DNA of 64,000 nucleotides. It comes from Mesorhizobium sp. WSM3859. Its GTDB lineage: Bacteria > Pseudomonadota > Alphaproteobacteria > Rhizobiales > Rhizobiaceae. The DNA is taken from assembly GCF_002295065.1 (NCBI RefSeq), contig NZ_NSGG01000001.1, positions 62,001 to 126,000 on the forward strand. Reading direction: 5' to 3'. Within the stretch, counting starts at the first letter, position 1; every line of letters starts with the position of its first letter. A model generated the notes under the pieces. It was not told the DNA's origin. It was given only the letters and a program-made list of their open reading frames with translations, and made no database searches. Below are positions 11,410 to 22,477 of this stretch, piece after piece. The position numbers and the translations under genes are program-made.

Positions 11410-12093
11410 ATGGGTGAGGACGTCAAGACGCCGATGCATCGGCATATGCAGTTCGCTTTGGCCTTTGCCATCGGGGTCGTCGCACTGCTGCTAGCCCTTC
11501 TGTTGCGCGCGCCGCTCCCCTATTCCATTGGCGCCAATGTCTTCTTTGCAAGCTATATCGTCCTGGTCCTGACGCTGATGCCACGGCTTACCGGCCGCTA
11601 TCTCAGCAAGAACGCCCGTGCCACCGACATGCCCGTGCTGCTTATCTTCGCCGTCACGCTCTTCGTCGTCGTTGCGGCGATCGTCTCGCTGTTTCTTTTG
11701 ATCAATCAGAAAAACGCAGCGCACCCTTGGCAGCTTGCCTTCGCCATGCTGTCGATCCCGCTCGGCTGGTTCACCATCCACGCCATGGCCTCGCTGCACT
11801 ACGCCCATGTTTACTGGAAAGACGGCGACGAGATCGACCTAAAAACCCAGAGAAAAATGCCCGCCGGCGGGCTCGATTTTCCCGGAGGCAAGCGCCCGGA
11901 AGGCTGGGATTTCCTCTATTTCGCGACCGTCATCGGCATGACGGCGCAGACAGCCGACACTGCCATCACCACGTCGCAAATGCGCATGGTCGTGCTCGTC
12001 CATTCAATCCTGACCTTTTTCTTCAACACGGTGATCGTTGCAGCGGCGGTCAATCTCGCGGTCACCCTTGGCTCTCCTGTAATAAATCCGTGA
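11410..12093 (+). CDS. DUF1345 family integral membrane protein
   Basis: Inner-membrane protein of 227 residues with about six hydrophobic segments, recognised as DUF1345-like from the central HAMASLHYAHVYW block and the later EGWDFLYFATVIGMTAQT block. Function unknown. The ATG at 11410 follows AAGAGG and opens a short cytoplasmic tail; in-frame codons further upstream overlap the YaiI-family gene and code for a non-membrane, Arg/Ser-rich string that looks spurious. It begins 25 bp after the YaiI-family stop, so the two may be cotranscribed. Confidence 0.88.
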   Translation: MGEDVKTPMHRHMQFALAFAIGVVALLLALLLRAPLPYSIGANVFFASYIVLVLTLMPRLTGRYLSKNARATDMPVLLIFAVTLFVVVAAIVSLFLLINQKNAAHPWQLAFAMLSIPLGWFTIHAMASLHYAHVYWKDGDEIDLKTQRKMPAGGLDFPGGKRPEGWDFLYFATVIGMTAQTADTAITTSQMRMVVLVHSILTFFFNTVIVAAAVNLAVTLGSPVINP

Positions 12094-12180
12094 TCGCATG
12101 AAACATTGCCTTGTGCGGCGACGTATTGAGGGGAAGACAATGACCTGAGAAGCCGCTTCCCCATGGCGGCCGGAGGCAAG

Positions 12181-13053
12181 ATGGACACTGTTGCCAACAA
12201 CCGATCCGCCGCCGAGGCGGACGGCAAGGACACGACCCTTATCTATCGCCAGTCGCGCTGGACGCGGCTAACCCATTGGATCTGGGCTTTCTCGCTGTTC
12301 TTCATGCTGCTTTCCGGCCTGCAGATCTTCAACGCGCGGCCGCAGCTCTATATCGGCAAGCAATCCGGCTTCGAATTCAACAACACGATCCTCCAGATCG
12401 GCGCCGAGAACACCGCCAACGGTCCGCGCGGTTTTACCGAAATCTTCGGCCATCGCTTCGACACCACCGGCGTGCTCGGCTGGTCGGGTCTGCCGGGACA
12501 AGAGACGCCCCGCGCCTTTCCGGCTTGGGCGACGATCCCCTCTTATTACGACCTCGGCACCGCCCGCGTCGTGCATTTCTTCTTCGCCTGGATCCTGACC
12601 ACCACGCTGCTCGTCTGGCTGATCGCCAGCCTGGTCAACGGCCATATCCGCCGTGACCTCGCCCCTCGCGTGTCGGACCTGCGCAAGCTGCCGCGCGACA
12701 TCGTCGATCATGCGAAGCTGAAGTTCCATCACACGCGCGAATACAACACGCTGCAGAAAATGGCCTATGGCGGCGTGCTCTTCGTGCTCTTGCCGCTGAT
12801 GATCGTCACCGGACTGGCCATGTCGCCGAGCATGGATTCGGTGCTGCCCTGGCTCAATGAAATCCTCGGCGGCCGGCAGACTGCGCGCACCATCCATTTC
12901 ACCGTAATGGTGCTGCTCGTCCTCTTCTTCATCGTCCACATCCTGATGATCCTCGCCGCCGGTCCGATCAACGAGCTGCGCTCGATCATCACCGGCTGGT
13001 ACCGCACCGACCCGCCTGCGAAGCACGACCAGTCGACCGAGAGGAGCGCCTGA
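12181..13053 (+). CDS. Cytochrome b561/b6-type membrane subunit
   Basis: Di-haem cytochrome b of the hydrogenase/formate dehydrogenase gamma-like family, 290 residues, with four to five membrane helices. Candidate haem ligands are the His residues in RLTHWIWAF, RVVHFFFAW, TIHFTVMV and FIVHILMIL. It probably passes electrons between the quinone pool and the periplasmic molybdoenzyme encoded one base after its stop. The start at 12181 has GGAGG five bases upstream; an ATG at 12163 has no ribosome site. A long periplasmic loop between helices one and two (about residues 55-115) is unusual for short cytochrome b561 proteins. Confidence 0.88.
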   Translation: MDTVANNRSAAEADGKDTTLIYRQSRWTRLTHWIWAFSLFFMLLSGLQIFNARPQLYIGKQSGFEFNNTILQIGAENTANGPRGFTEIFGHRFDTTGVLGWSGLPGQETPRAFPAWATIPSYYDLGTARVVHFFFAWILTTTLLVWLIASLVNGHIRRDLAPRVSDLRKLPRDIVDHAKLKFHHTREYNTLQKMAYGGVLFVLLPLMIVTGLAMSPSMDSVLPWLNEILGGRQTARTIHFTVMVLLVLFFIVHILMILAAGPINELRSIITGWYRTDPPAKHDQSTERSA

Positions 13054-13054
13054 C

Positions 13055-13846
13055 ATGGCAAAATTCCAGATCAGCCGCCGAAAATTCCTGACCGCCAGCA
13101 GCCTTGGCCTGTCCAGCATCGCGCTGTCGGGTTGCGATGCCTTCGACAGCGGTCTGGGCATCGGCGGCGGACTGCGCAGCTTCCTCGAAAACGCCAATGG
13201 CCTGACCTGGCGCGCGCAGCGCCTGCTTGCCGGCCGAGACGCGCTGGCGCCGGAATTCACCGAGGCCGACATCCGCCAGCCGCAGCGGCCGAACGGCGTC
13301 ACGGCGCCTGACGACGACACCTACAAGGGCCTGCTCGCCAACAATTTTGCCGACTGGCGCCTGGAGGTAACCGGCCTTGTCGAGAAGCCGCTGTCACTGA
13401 CCCGCGAGCAGCTCCAGAACATGCCGAGCCGTACCCAGATCACCCGCCACGACTGTGTGGAAGGCTGGAGCTGCATCGCCAAATGGACTGGCACGCCGCT
13501 GTCGCTGGTGCTCGACCAGGCGATGGTCAAGCCGCAGGCGCGCTACGTCATGTTCCACTGCCTCGACACGATCGAGCAGAGCCTGTCCGGCGACATCAAA
13601 TATTACGGCACCATCGATCTGATCGATGCCCGCCATCCGCAGACCATTTTGGCCTACGGTCTCAACGGCAAGCCGCTGCCGGTCGAGAACGGCGCGCCTC
13701 TCAGAGTACGCGTTGAGCGCCAGCTCGGCTACAAGATGCCGAAATACATCTACAAGATCGAACTGGTCGACAGTTTCGCCAATGTCGGCGGCGGCCGCGG
13801 CGGCTACTGGGAGGACAATGGCTACGACTGGTATGGCGGGATTTGA
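13055..13846 (+). CDS. Tat-exported molybdopterin-dependent oxidoreductase (sulfite oxidase fold)
   Basis: Periplasmic molybdoenzyme of the sulfite oxidase/YedY fold, 263 residues. A twin-arginine signal (SRRKFLT) is followed by a hydrophobic stretch and a Cys in ALSGC that could be a lipobox. The molybdenum-ligand Cys is probably the one in TRHDCVEGWSCIAKW, the family signature. A later MPKYIYKIELVD block matches the C-terminal family end. It starts one base after the cytochrome b stop, so the two make a membrane-bound redox pair. The substrate is unknown; MsrP-like sulfoxide reduction or sulfite oxidation are possibilities only. Confidence 0.88.
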   Translation: MAKFQISRRKFLTASSLGLSSIALSGCDAFDSGLGIGGGLRSFLENANGLTWRAQRLLAGRDALAPEFTEADIRQPQRPNGVTAPDDDTYKGLLANNFADWRLEVTGLVEKPLSLTREQLQNMPSRTQITRHDCVEGWSCIAKWTGTPLSLVLDQAMVKPQARYVMFHCLDTIEQSLSGDIKYYGTIDLIDARHPQTILAYGLNGKPLPVENGAPLRVRVERQLGYKMPKYIYKIELVDSFANVGGGRGGYWEDNGYDWYGGI

Positions 13847-14334
13847 TGGCCCCTCGCCTGCGGGCCGAGCACGATCTGCCGTCCGCCGAGCTTGATGCCG
13901 TCGAGGAGCGTCTGAATGACGACAATCGGAGGCTGACCGGTCGTGACGACGACCGTGCCCTCATCTTTGCCTTGCGGGATGAGCAAGGGCGCGGCGTCGG
14001 GATCGCCGCCGGTTATTCCTGGGCCGGCATTGCCGAGCTCACGCTGATGTGGGTCGACGAAACCTATCGCGGCCTTGGCCATGGCAGGAAGCTGCTCGAT
14101 GCCTTCATCGCCGAGGCTGCCGCGCGTGGCTCCCTGCGGATATGGGTTTCGACCCACGACTTCCAGGCACCTGGCTTGTACGAAAAGGCCGGCTTCGAGC
14201 GCATGGCCGAACTGACCGGGTGGCCGGAAGGCCATTCCAACATCATCCTTTGCAAGACAATTCAGAGGGCGCCTAAGCGACCTTATCCAGCAGCGTCTTC
14301 AGCGTCGGATGGATTTCCGGCGAAGCGTGCCTGA
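13846..14334 (+). CDS. GNAT family N-acetyltransferase
   Basis: Acetyl-CoA dependent transferase of 162 residues. The GNAT acetyl-CoA loop is seen in VDETYRGLGHGRKLLD and the C-terminal motif in GLYEKAGFE. The ATG overlaps the preceding molybdoenzyme stop (TGATG), so translation is probably coupled. The substrate is not evident. The last 62 bases overlap the end of the convergent TerB-like gene; the extra C-terminal residues after ILCKTIQ are Pro/Ala/Ser-rich and look like run-on, so an ancestral stop may have been lost. Confidence 0.88.
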   Translation: MAPRLRAEHDLPSAELDAVEERLNDDNRRLTGRDDDRALIFALRDEQGRGVGIAAGYSWAGIAELTLMWVDETYRGLGHGRKLLDAFIAEAAARGSLRIWVSTHDFQAPGLYEKAGFERMAELTGWPEGHSNIILCKTIQRAPKRPYPAASSASDGFPAKRA

Positions 14335-15277
14335 TCAGCGCCAGCAGCGCGCGCTCGTTGTCGCGCAGCGGCCGCCGACCGCCACCGATGCGCTCGGCCA
14401 GCCATTGGGCTTCGTCGGCGTCGATGGTCTCGGCGCGGCGGGCTAGCGCCTCGCTAGCCCGGTTCCTGGCTTCCCATTCGGCCTCGATGTTGTCAGGGGA
14501 ATCATAGGCTTCGAGGATTGCGGAAAACCCGCCCGAGACCATGCTGCTGAAGAATCCGCCGAGCGTCGGCGCCGCCTCGTCGAGGAAATTTTCATGGCGT
14601 AGCGCCATCTCGCGCGTCGGCGGCTCGTAGCCGGCCGAGCACATGACATAGTTGGCGATCGCCTTGACGAAGAGTTCGTTCCAGGACGGATCATTGTCGG
14701 CGGCCGCCGTTCGGTCGTTGATCCTGAACAGCACCTCTGCCTCGGCCTTGGTGATGGCGATATTGCCGTCGCCGCCAAAGGCATGGAGGATGCGGCGCAG
14801 GAGATCGACCTCGGCCTTGGCGATCAAGCCCGGAACCAGCTCGCCGCCGAGCATCAACGGCCCCTTGCCGTCGATCACCGCATGCGCGACCTGCTCCAGC
14901 GCATAGGCCGAGAGCTGGCCGGGCGAGGATTTCGCTTCCTCCAGCACATGCACCAGCAGCTCGAGCTCCGTGCGGCTGTCGACCATGCCGTCACGCGAGA
15001 CGGTGCGGACCAGCCAGTCGGCATTCTGCTCCGAGATATAGCCTTCCGGCTTTTCCTGGTGGACGATGTAGTCGGTCACCGCCTCGACGAAGAACGGTGC
15101 CCATTCGCCGCATTTGTCGCGCGCCGTCTGGTCGAGCGCGAACAGCGCCTCCGCCTCGCCGCGACTCACCACGCCGTCGGCGAATACCTCGCGCCGCAGC
15201 ATTGCCACGTCCTCGGCCGTAATCTTGTTTTTCGAGGTCAGCCCCGCCACCGGAGCGCTCATGATCAATTCGCCCAT
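14273..15277 (-). CDS. TerB-like protein of four acidic helical repeats, function unknown
   Basis: Cytoplasmic protein of 334 residues, recognisable as a conserved alphaproteobacterial hypothetical of TerB-like character. It contains internal repeats: residues 23-72 (VFADGVVSRGEAEALF) match 155-212 (GDGNIAITKAEAEVLF), with related blocks at about 86-136 (VSRDGMVDSRTELELL) and 285-333. Each has a DG-containing loop followed by an acidic helix, which resembles metal-binding EF-hand or TerB units; that is inference. It is convergent with and overlaps the GNAT gene. Start ATG at 15277; a second ATG lies at 15262. Confidence 0.75.
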   Translation of the reverse strand: MGELIMSAPVAGLTSKNKITAEDVAMLRREVFADGVVSRGEAEALFALDQTARDKCGEWAPFFVEAVTDYIVHQEKPEGYISEQNADWLVRTVSRDGMVDSRTELELLVHVLEEAKSSPGQLSAYALEQVAHAVIDGKGPLMLGGELVPGLIAKAEVDLLRRILHAFGGDGNIAITKAEAEVLFRINDRTAAADNDPSWNELFVKAIANYVMCSAGYEPPTREMALRHENFLDEAAPTLGGFFSSMVSGGFSAILEAYDSPDNIEAEWEARNRASEALARRAETIDADEAQWLAERIGGGRRPLRDNERALLALIRHASPEIHPTLKTLLDKVA

Positions 15278-15391
15278 CTGCCGTCCCTGCCCATCGCCTT
15301 TGCCGGCGTTATCCCGTCAGGTTTATCAGCGTTGTCTTGAGAAACCGGCAAATGGCGTGGTTAGCGAAGCCTTGCCGGCGTTGCGCGCTTT

Positions 15392-15532
15392 AGGTGCGTT
15401 GAGATTCAGGTCAGGCCGAGTCGAAAATGATGGATTCCGAGAACCGGAGCGGAGCGTACTTAAGTACGTGAGCACCGGAAGCGCAGGAAGCCAGCATCTG
15501 CAGGCCGGCCTCACCTGAATATCAACGCACCT
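15392..15532. repeat. Palindromic intergenic repeat, copy A
   Basis: A 118-bp core (15403-15520) closely matches the core at 22357-22475. It begins GATTCAGGTCAGGCCG, ends CGGCCTCACCTGAAT, and carries an inner palindrome around GCGTACTTAAGTACGTG. In this copy the core is further flanked by perfect 11-bp inverted ends, AGGTGCGTTGA (15392) and TCAACGCACCT (15522). It resembles rhizobial intergenic mosaic elements (RIME-like), by recollection only. It lies between the TerB-like gene and the glycine riboswitch. Confidence 0.85.
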
Positions 15533-15614
15533 TAGATGTCGCAGGGAGGTGACAACGTGTCGCCGACGGGCTATGGATGACGAGTCGGGGGCTCGGTTTG
15601 TGAGTCCCACCTGT

Positions 15615-15793
15615 TTGCGGGAGAGAGCAGCGAGAGCTGTCGCCGAAGGGGAAATCGCCCGAAATCTCTCAGGCAAAAGAACCGTGGACGGGAAAGACAA
15701 CTCTGGAAAGTCGGGGCCTGGCCCCGCGCCGAAGGTGTAAGCGCTGCCGACAGAGTTACGGGGCGCGAGTCTCTCAGGCTTCAGACAGAGGGG
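15615..15793 (+). promoter_or_regulatory. Tandem glycine riboswitch upstream of gcvTHP
   Basis: Two glycine aptamers in series. The first has GGGAGAGAG, the conserved GCCGAAGGGG and TCTCTCAGGCAAAAGAACCG. The second, starting near 15700, has ACTCTGGAAAG, GCGCCGAAGGTG and GAGTCTCTCAGGCTTCAG, and closes with CAGAGGGG. About 50 bases separate it from the gcvT start; a small GCCGCC/GGCGGT hairpin at about 15804-15819 lies between them and may belong to the expression platform. Known members switch on glycine cleavage genes when glycine is high, which fits the genes downstream. Confidence 0.95.
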
Positions 15794-15844
15794 CACGGAC
15801 TAGGCCGCCAATGGCGGTCGATTGCGTGCGACTCTGGAGAAGAC

Positions 15845-16942
15845 ATGACAGGCGAAGACACCAGGCACCTACCCCTCGAGGATTTGCATCAGGCCGCGGG
15901 CGCGCGCTTCGGCGCTTTCGCCGGCTGGTCGATGCCGCTCACCTATCCGCCGGGCGTGATGAAGGAGCACCTGCACACGCGCGAGCACGCCGGGCTGTTC
16001 GACATCTCGCATATGAAGCTGTTCGAGGTCGGCGGTCCAGGCGCCGCGGCGCTGTTGGACCGGGCCTGCCCGCTCGATGCCGGCGCGCTGGAGATCTCGC
16101 AGTCCAAATACACCTTCTTCCTCAACGAGGCAGCGGGCATTATCGACGACCTGATCGTCACGCGCCTGGGCGAAAACCGGTTCATGGTCGTGGCCAATGC
16201 CGGCAACGCCATCGAGGACGAGAAGCATCTGCGCGCTCTGGCAACGGATTTCGACGCCAAAGTCGAGCCGCTCGACCGCGTCTTCCTGGCGATCCAGGGA
16301 CCCGAGGCGTGGGCCGCCCTGTCCCGCGCGGGCATCGAGACCGGCTCGCTGCTCTTCATGCATGGCATCGAGCCGCGCCAGAACTGGTTCATGAGCCGTT
16401 CCGGCTATACCGGCGAGGACGGTTTCGAGATCGGCCTGCCGGAAAAGGAGGCGCGCGATCTCATCGCCAAACTCCTGGAGGACGAGCGCGTGCAATGGAT
16501 CGGCCTCGCCGCCCGCGACAGCCTGCGGCTCGAGGCCGGACTTTGCCTGCATGGCCAGGACCTGACGCCGGAAGTCGACCCGGCGAGCGCGGGCCTGATG
16601 TGGGCGATCCCCAAGGAAGTCCGCGCCGGCCATTTCATCGGCGCCGATGCGCTGCGCTCGATCATCGAACGAGGGCCGTCGCAGAAGCGCGCTGGCCTGA
16701 AGCCCGACGGGCGCCAGCCGGTGCGCGCCGGCGCGGCGCTGGTCGATGCCGGCGGCAACCCGGCCGGCCATGTCACCTCCGGCGGCTTCGGCCCCTCCAC
16801 CGGCCACCCGGTCGCCATGGGTTATGTCGACACCGCGCTGGCCAAGCCCGGCACAAAACTCTTCGCCGATGTCCGCGGGACGAAAATCCCGGTCGACGTC
16901 ACGTCCCTGCCCTTCACCCCACACCGCTATCGCAAAGGATGA
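15845..16942 (+). CDS. gcvT: Glycine cleavage system T protein (aminomethyltransferase)
   Basis: Transfers the methylene unit from lipoyl-GcvH aminomethyl to tetrahydrofolate, releasing ammonia; 365 residues. Family features include [16 protein letters not shown] near the N-terminus, [13 protein letters not shown], the folate-site [13 protein letters not shown] and [18 protein letters not shown]. The ATG at 15845 follows CTGGAGAAG. It is the first gene of gcvT-gcvH-gcvP under the tandem glycine riboswitch; GcvH begins 7 bases after its stop. Confidence 0.97.
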   Translation: MTGEDTRHLPLEDLHQAAGARFGAFAGWSMPLTYPPGVMKEHLHTREHAGLFDISHMKLFEVGGPGAAALLDRACPLDAGALEISQSKYTFFLNEAAGIIDDLIVTRLGENRFMVVANAGNAIEDEKHLRALATDFDAKVEPLDRVFLAIQGPEAWAALSRAGIETGSLLFMHGIEPRQNWFMSRSGYTGEDGFEIGLPEKEARDLIAKLLEDERVQWIGLAARDSLRLEAGLCLHGQDLTPEVDPASAGLMWAIPKEVRAGHFIGADALRSIIERGPSQKRAGLKPDGRQPVRAGAALVDAGGNPAGHVTSGGFGPSTGHPVAMGYVDTALAKPGTKLFADVRGTKIPVDVTSLPFTPHRYRKG

Positions 16943-16949
16943 TCTCCAG

Positions 16950-17318
16950 ATGGCAAAGACCTATTTCACTGAAGACCATGAATGGCTCCGCGTCGAAGGC
17001 GGCGTCGCCACTGTCGGCATCACCGACTATGCCCAGGAACAGCTCGGCGATCTCGTTTTCGTCGAGCTGCCGGAAATCGGCCGCAAGCTCGCCAAGGGCG
17101 ATACCGCCGTCGTCGTCGAATCCGTCAAGGCAGCGTCGGACGTCTACGCGCCGGTCGACGGCGAGATCACCGAGGCCAACGGCTCACTGTCGGCCGACCC
17201 TTCGCTGGTCAATTCGGCGGCGACTGGCGACGGTTGGCTCTGGAAGATGAAGCTCTCCAACGAAAGCCAGCTCGACGGCCTCATGGATGAAGCCGCCTAC
17301 AAAGCCCATATCGGCTGA
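16950..17318 (+). CDS. gcvH: Glycine cleavage system H protein (lipoyl carrier)
   Basis: Lipoyl carrier of 122 residues shuttling the aminomethyl group between GcvP, GcvT and the lipoamide dehydrogenase. Lys60 in [14 protein letters not shown] is the lipoylation site. The N-terminal [12 protein letters not shown] and C-terminal [11 protein letters not shown] are family hallmarks. The ATG at 16950 is chosen by the conserved start [12 protein letters not shown]; the frame stays open upstream inside gcvT without coding sense. It is 7 bases downstream of gcvT and 17 bases upstream of gcvP. Confidence 0.97.
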   Translation: MAKTYFTEDHEWLRVEGGVATVGITDYAQEQLGDLVFVELPEIGRKLAKGDTAVVVESVKAASDVYAPVDGEITEANGSLSADPSLVNSAATGDGWLWKMKLSNESQLDGLMDEAAYKAHIG

Positions 17319-17335
17319 TATCAGGACATAAAGAC

Positions 17336-20143
<2,808 letters not shown>

Positions 20144-20147
20144 TCGT

Positions 20148-21320
20148 TCAGGCGGTTTTCTGGGCCGGCCCGCTATCGGGCTGACCCTCCTGGCGTTGGG
20201 CGATAACGCGGTTCCGCCCGGCGCGTTTGGCGGCATAGAGCGCGGCGTCCGCTTCGGCCAGCATCTCGTCCAGGGTCCGGCCGCTAGCTGCGCCAAATCC
20301 CATGCCGCCGCTTACGCTGCTGCGCAGCGGGCCGCGGTGTGTCGCGACTACCTCGGTGCCGAAGGCGACGCCGATGCGGCTTGCCATGTCATGCGCCTTT
20401 TCAGGCGTGATCCGCGACATGACGAGCGCGAATTCCTCGCCGCCGAGCCGGAAGGCGTCGACCCCTGTCCTGCCGTATTTCTTGATCACCGCCGCGAAGC
20501 GGCAAAGGACCTGGTCGCCGACGGGATGGCCGAAGACGTCATTGGTCGTCTTGAAATGATCGAGATCGAACATGGCGATCGCCATGAACGGACCGAAGCT
20601 GCGATCACCGTAGAGTTCGTTGAGCGCCCTGCGGTTCATCAGCCCGGTCAACGGATCGGTCATGGTCTCGGCCTTGAGCTCGATCTGCGCCTGCAGATGA
20701 TGCAGCGAAAGCGTCAGCGCGCCGAGGCCGGTCATGCAGGCAACCGCGACGACGGTGTTCAACCGCTCTGCCCAATTGTCGGGCGCAGCACCGAGAACCC
20801 ATTGCCCTTGCACCAGCAACACCAGGCCGCACAGCGCGAAGGACAAGCCGCAGGCTCCGCTCAGGAACGAGACGACGAGCAGGATCCTGCGGTCGTGATC
20901 GCCCTTCATCCAGAACATCGTTCCGATCGCCGCGAGCAGCGCCGTGACGGCCGAATAGGTGATGAGGAAGCCGATGCCATCGAATCCGAGATAGGTGAAG
21001 ACGGCGCAGGCGGCCATGGCTGCCAGTGTCGGCAGAACAACGCTGCCATGGTTGCCGACGCCCAGATATTGCATCGCCGACATGCAGATGATGAGGAAAC
21101 CCAGGCTGAGTAGCACCAGCACTGCCTGGCAGAGCCAGGGGTTGGGTTCCTTGGTGTATTGCCAGAACAGAACGACATGCGCGACAAGCACAAGGATGCC
21201 GCACGCCACCGTCAGCACGAAGCGCGCCCGCGGAGCGGTGAGCCAGATCGCAAGCATGGTGATGCTGAGGCACGTGCCCGACAACGCCGCCGCGAGCAGG
21301 AGCGAACTAAAATCCAACAT
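20148..21320 (-). CDS. Membrane-bound GGDEF diguanylate cyclase
   Basis: Probable cyclic di-GMP synthase, 390 residues. Six hydrophobic segments fill residues 1 to about 205, then a short linker and a GGDEF domain. Catalytic features are DPLTGLMNRRAL, the metal-binding FDLDHFKTTND and the intact active-site GGEEF in DAFRLGGEEFALVM. The allosteric inhibitory I-site RxxD expected five residues before GGEEF reads RTGV, so product inhibition may be absent. No EAL domain. It lies just downstream of the Tad pilus operon in the same direction but 400 bp away, so a functional link is only a possibility. Confidence 0.92.
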   Translation of the reverse strand: MLDFSSLLLAAALSGTCLSITMLAIWLTAPRARFVLTVACGILVLVAHVVLFWQYTKEPNPWLCQAVLVLLSLGFLIICMSAMQYLGVGNHGSVVLPTLAAMAACAVFTYLGFDGIGFLITYSAVTALLAAIGTMFWMKGDHDRRILLVVSFLSGACGLSFALCGLVLLVQGQWVLGAAPDNWAERLNTVVAVACMTGLGALTLSLHHLQAQIELKAETMTDPLTGLMNRRALNELYGDRSFGPFMAIAMFDLDHFKTTNDVFGHPVGDQVLCRFAAVIKKYGRTGVDAFRLGGEEFALVMSRITPEKAHDMASRIGVAFGTEVVATHRGPLRSSVSGGMGFGAASGRTLDEMLAEADAALYAAKRAGRNRVIAQRQEGQPDSGPAQKTA

Positions 21321-21738
21321 TGTTGAGCCGCCGCCTCTTGGGAGTGGTCAGTGACGCTGCATTCTAGGTTAACGGCGGCCCGCTGATACCGTTTTCAGCT
21401 AACCTTTCGACCCAACCTTCCGACAAGGTTTACAAAGCATCCACTACTGCATCCAGCAGACGCGAAGACTAGAAATTGTTGGTTTATATTGAAACAGTTC
21501 TTTTTCACGAGCGCGAGGCGATCCACGCGAAAAAACGATAATCGCCCGACGTTGTACATCTGGTAAGCCGGTTGATAGGCGTGCGTCCGCCAGCCGGAAA
21601 TTCAACCCTGTCGCTTTGATTTCGCCAATCGACAAACGAAAATTGTACCGGCTGGAACTTGTCCCGTTTCGCTGAAACGGCGTTCGGCCGGCGGCCGAGG
21701 AATTCGGGCGGAACGATTCAACCCAAGCCCGATAGGCT
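21321..21738. other. 418-bp intergenic region, no gene seen
   Basis: This gap is visibly less GC-rich than its neighbours and should contain the promoter of the diguanylate cyclase gene and the end of the tadD transcript. Imperfect inverted sequences such as GTTTC-GCT-GAAAC (about 21666-21678) and a TTTTTCACG / CGCGAAAAAA pair (about 21493-21536) could form hairpins; the second is a weak candidate for a two-way terminator. A 63-codon leftward frame at 21444-21635 lacks a ribosome site and coding bias and was not called. Confidence 0.5.
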
Positions 21739-22212
21739 CTAGCTCTTGTTCAGAAGTGCCAGATTGGCGTCGACCACGGTCGGATCAGCCATGTGGGCCT
21801 TGGCCTCGAGCAGCAGCGCGCGCGCCTTCTTCTTGTTGCCGCGCAGGAGCTGCGAATAACCCATATTGTTGACGATCTGCGGCTTGCGGCCGGCAACCTT
21901 CAGCAACTGCGCATAGGCGCGGTCGGCGAAGTCGAAACGGCCGAGCTCGTCATAGGAAGCGGCAAGCCCCATCCAGGCTTCGGCATTGTCTGATCTGAGC
22001 TCGACCGCCTTGCGGAAATGCTGTTCGGCAAGGCCGAAATTCGCCTCGCGGAACTGTGCCTTGCCTTCGACAAGGTCGTTGGCGCTGACATCCTTGGCCA
22101 CCGGCTGGATCGCCGTGGTCTTGGTCGTGTCGACGTTGTTGTTCGTCGTGCAGCCCGTGATCATCAAAATGGCTGCCAACGCCGCTGCTGCCTTGGGAAG
22201 TCTCTGACGCAT
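21739..22212 (-). CDS. tadD: TPR lipoprotein of the Tad pilus system (TadD-like)
   Basis: Outer-membrane or periplasmic lipoprotein of 157 residues. It has a lipoprotein signal with Cys21 in the lipobox LMITGC, followed by two to three tetratricopeptide repeats (AQFREANFGLAEQHFRKAVE, AEAWMGLAASYDELGRFDFA). TadD proteins act as pilotins or assembly factors for the secretin CpaC/RcpA. Assignment rests on position after tadC plus the TPR-lipoprotein layout. It is shorter than many TadD proteins. It is separated from tadC by about 265 bp that include repeat copy B. Confidence 0.85.
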   Translation of the reverse strand: MRQRLPKAAAALAAILMITGCTTNNNVDTTKTTAIQPVAKDVSANDLVEGKAQFREANFGLAEQHFRKAVELRSDNAEAWMGLAASYDELGRFDFADRAYAQLLKVAGRKPQIVNNMGYSQLLRGNKKKARALLLEAKAHMADPTVVDANLALLNKS

Positions 22213-22356
22213 GCCCCTGCCCCATCGCCCGATTTGCCGGGTCGTTCTTCAGGAAAAGACGATACAGCAGAGCGATTAAGCTTCGGTGCCGAAATGCAGC
22301 TAAATTTTGGTTGTCCGCCAAGGATGTATTAACCAGCGCCCCTTGAGGTGCTGCTG

Positions 22357-22475
22357 GATTCAGGTCAGGCCGAGTTGAAAACGGTGACTTCCGAGAACCG
22401 GAGCGGAGCGTACTTAAAGTACGTGAGCACCGGAAGCGCAGGAAGCCGCCGTTTGCAGACCGGCCTCACCTGAAT
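22357..22475. repeat. Palindromic intergenic repeat, copy B
   Basis: A 119-bp copy of the core at 15403-15520, with the same ends (GATTCAGGTCAGGCCG and CGGCCTCACCTGAAT) and the same centre apart from one extra A. The two variable segments differ from copy A on both arms in a way that keeps pairing: left AAACGGTGACTTCC opposes right GGAAGCCGCCGTTT. It begins two bases after the tadC stop in the direction of transcription, so it is transcribed between tadC and tadD. The 11-bp outer inverted ends of copy A are absent. Confidence 0.85.
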
Positions 22476-22477
22476 CC

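Noticed and set aside
21444-21635. 63-codon leftward frame in the tadD-GGDEF gap
   Set aside because: No ribosome site, no codon bias, no sensible fold; the gap looks regulatory.
21654-21684. Possible EcfG (general stress) promoter GGAAC ... CGTT
   Set aside because: The spacing between the two boxes (22 bases) does not fit the 16-17 expected.
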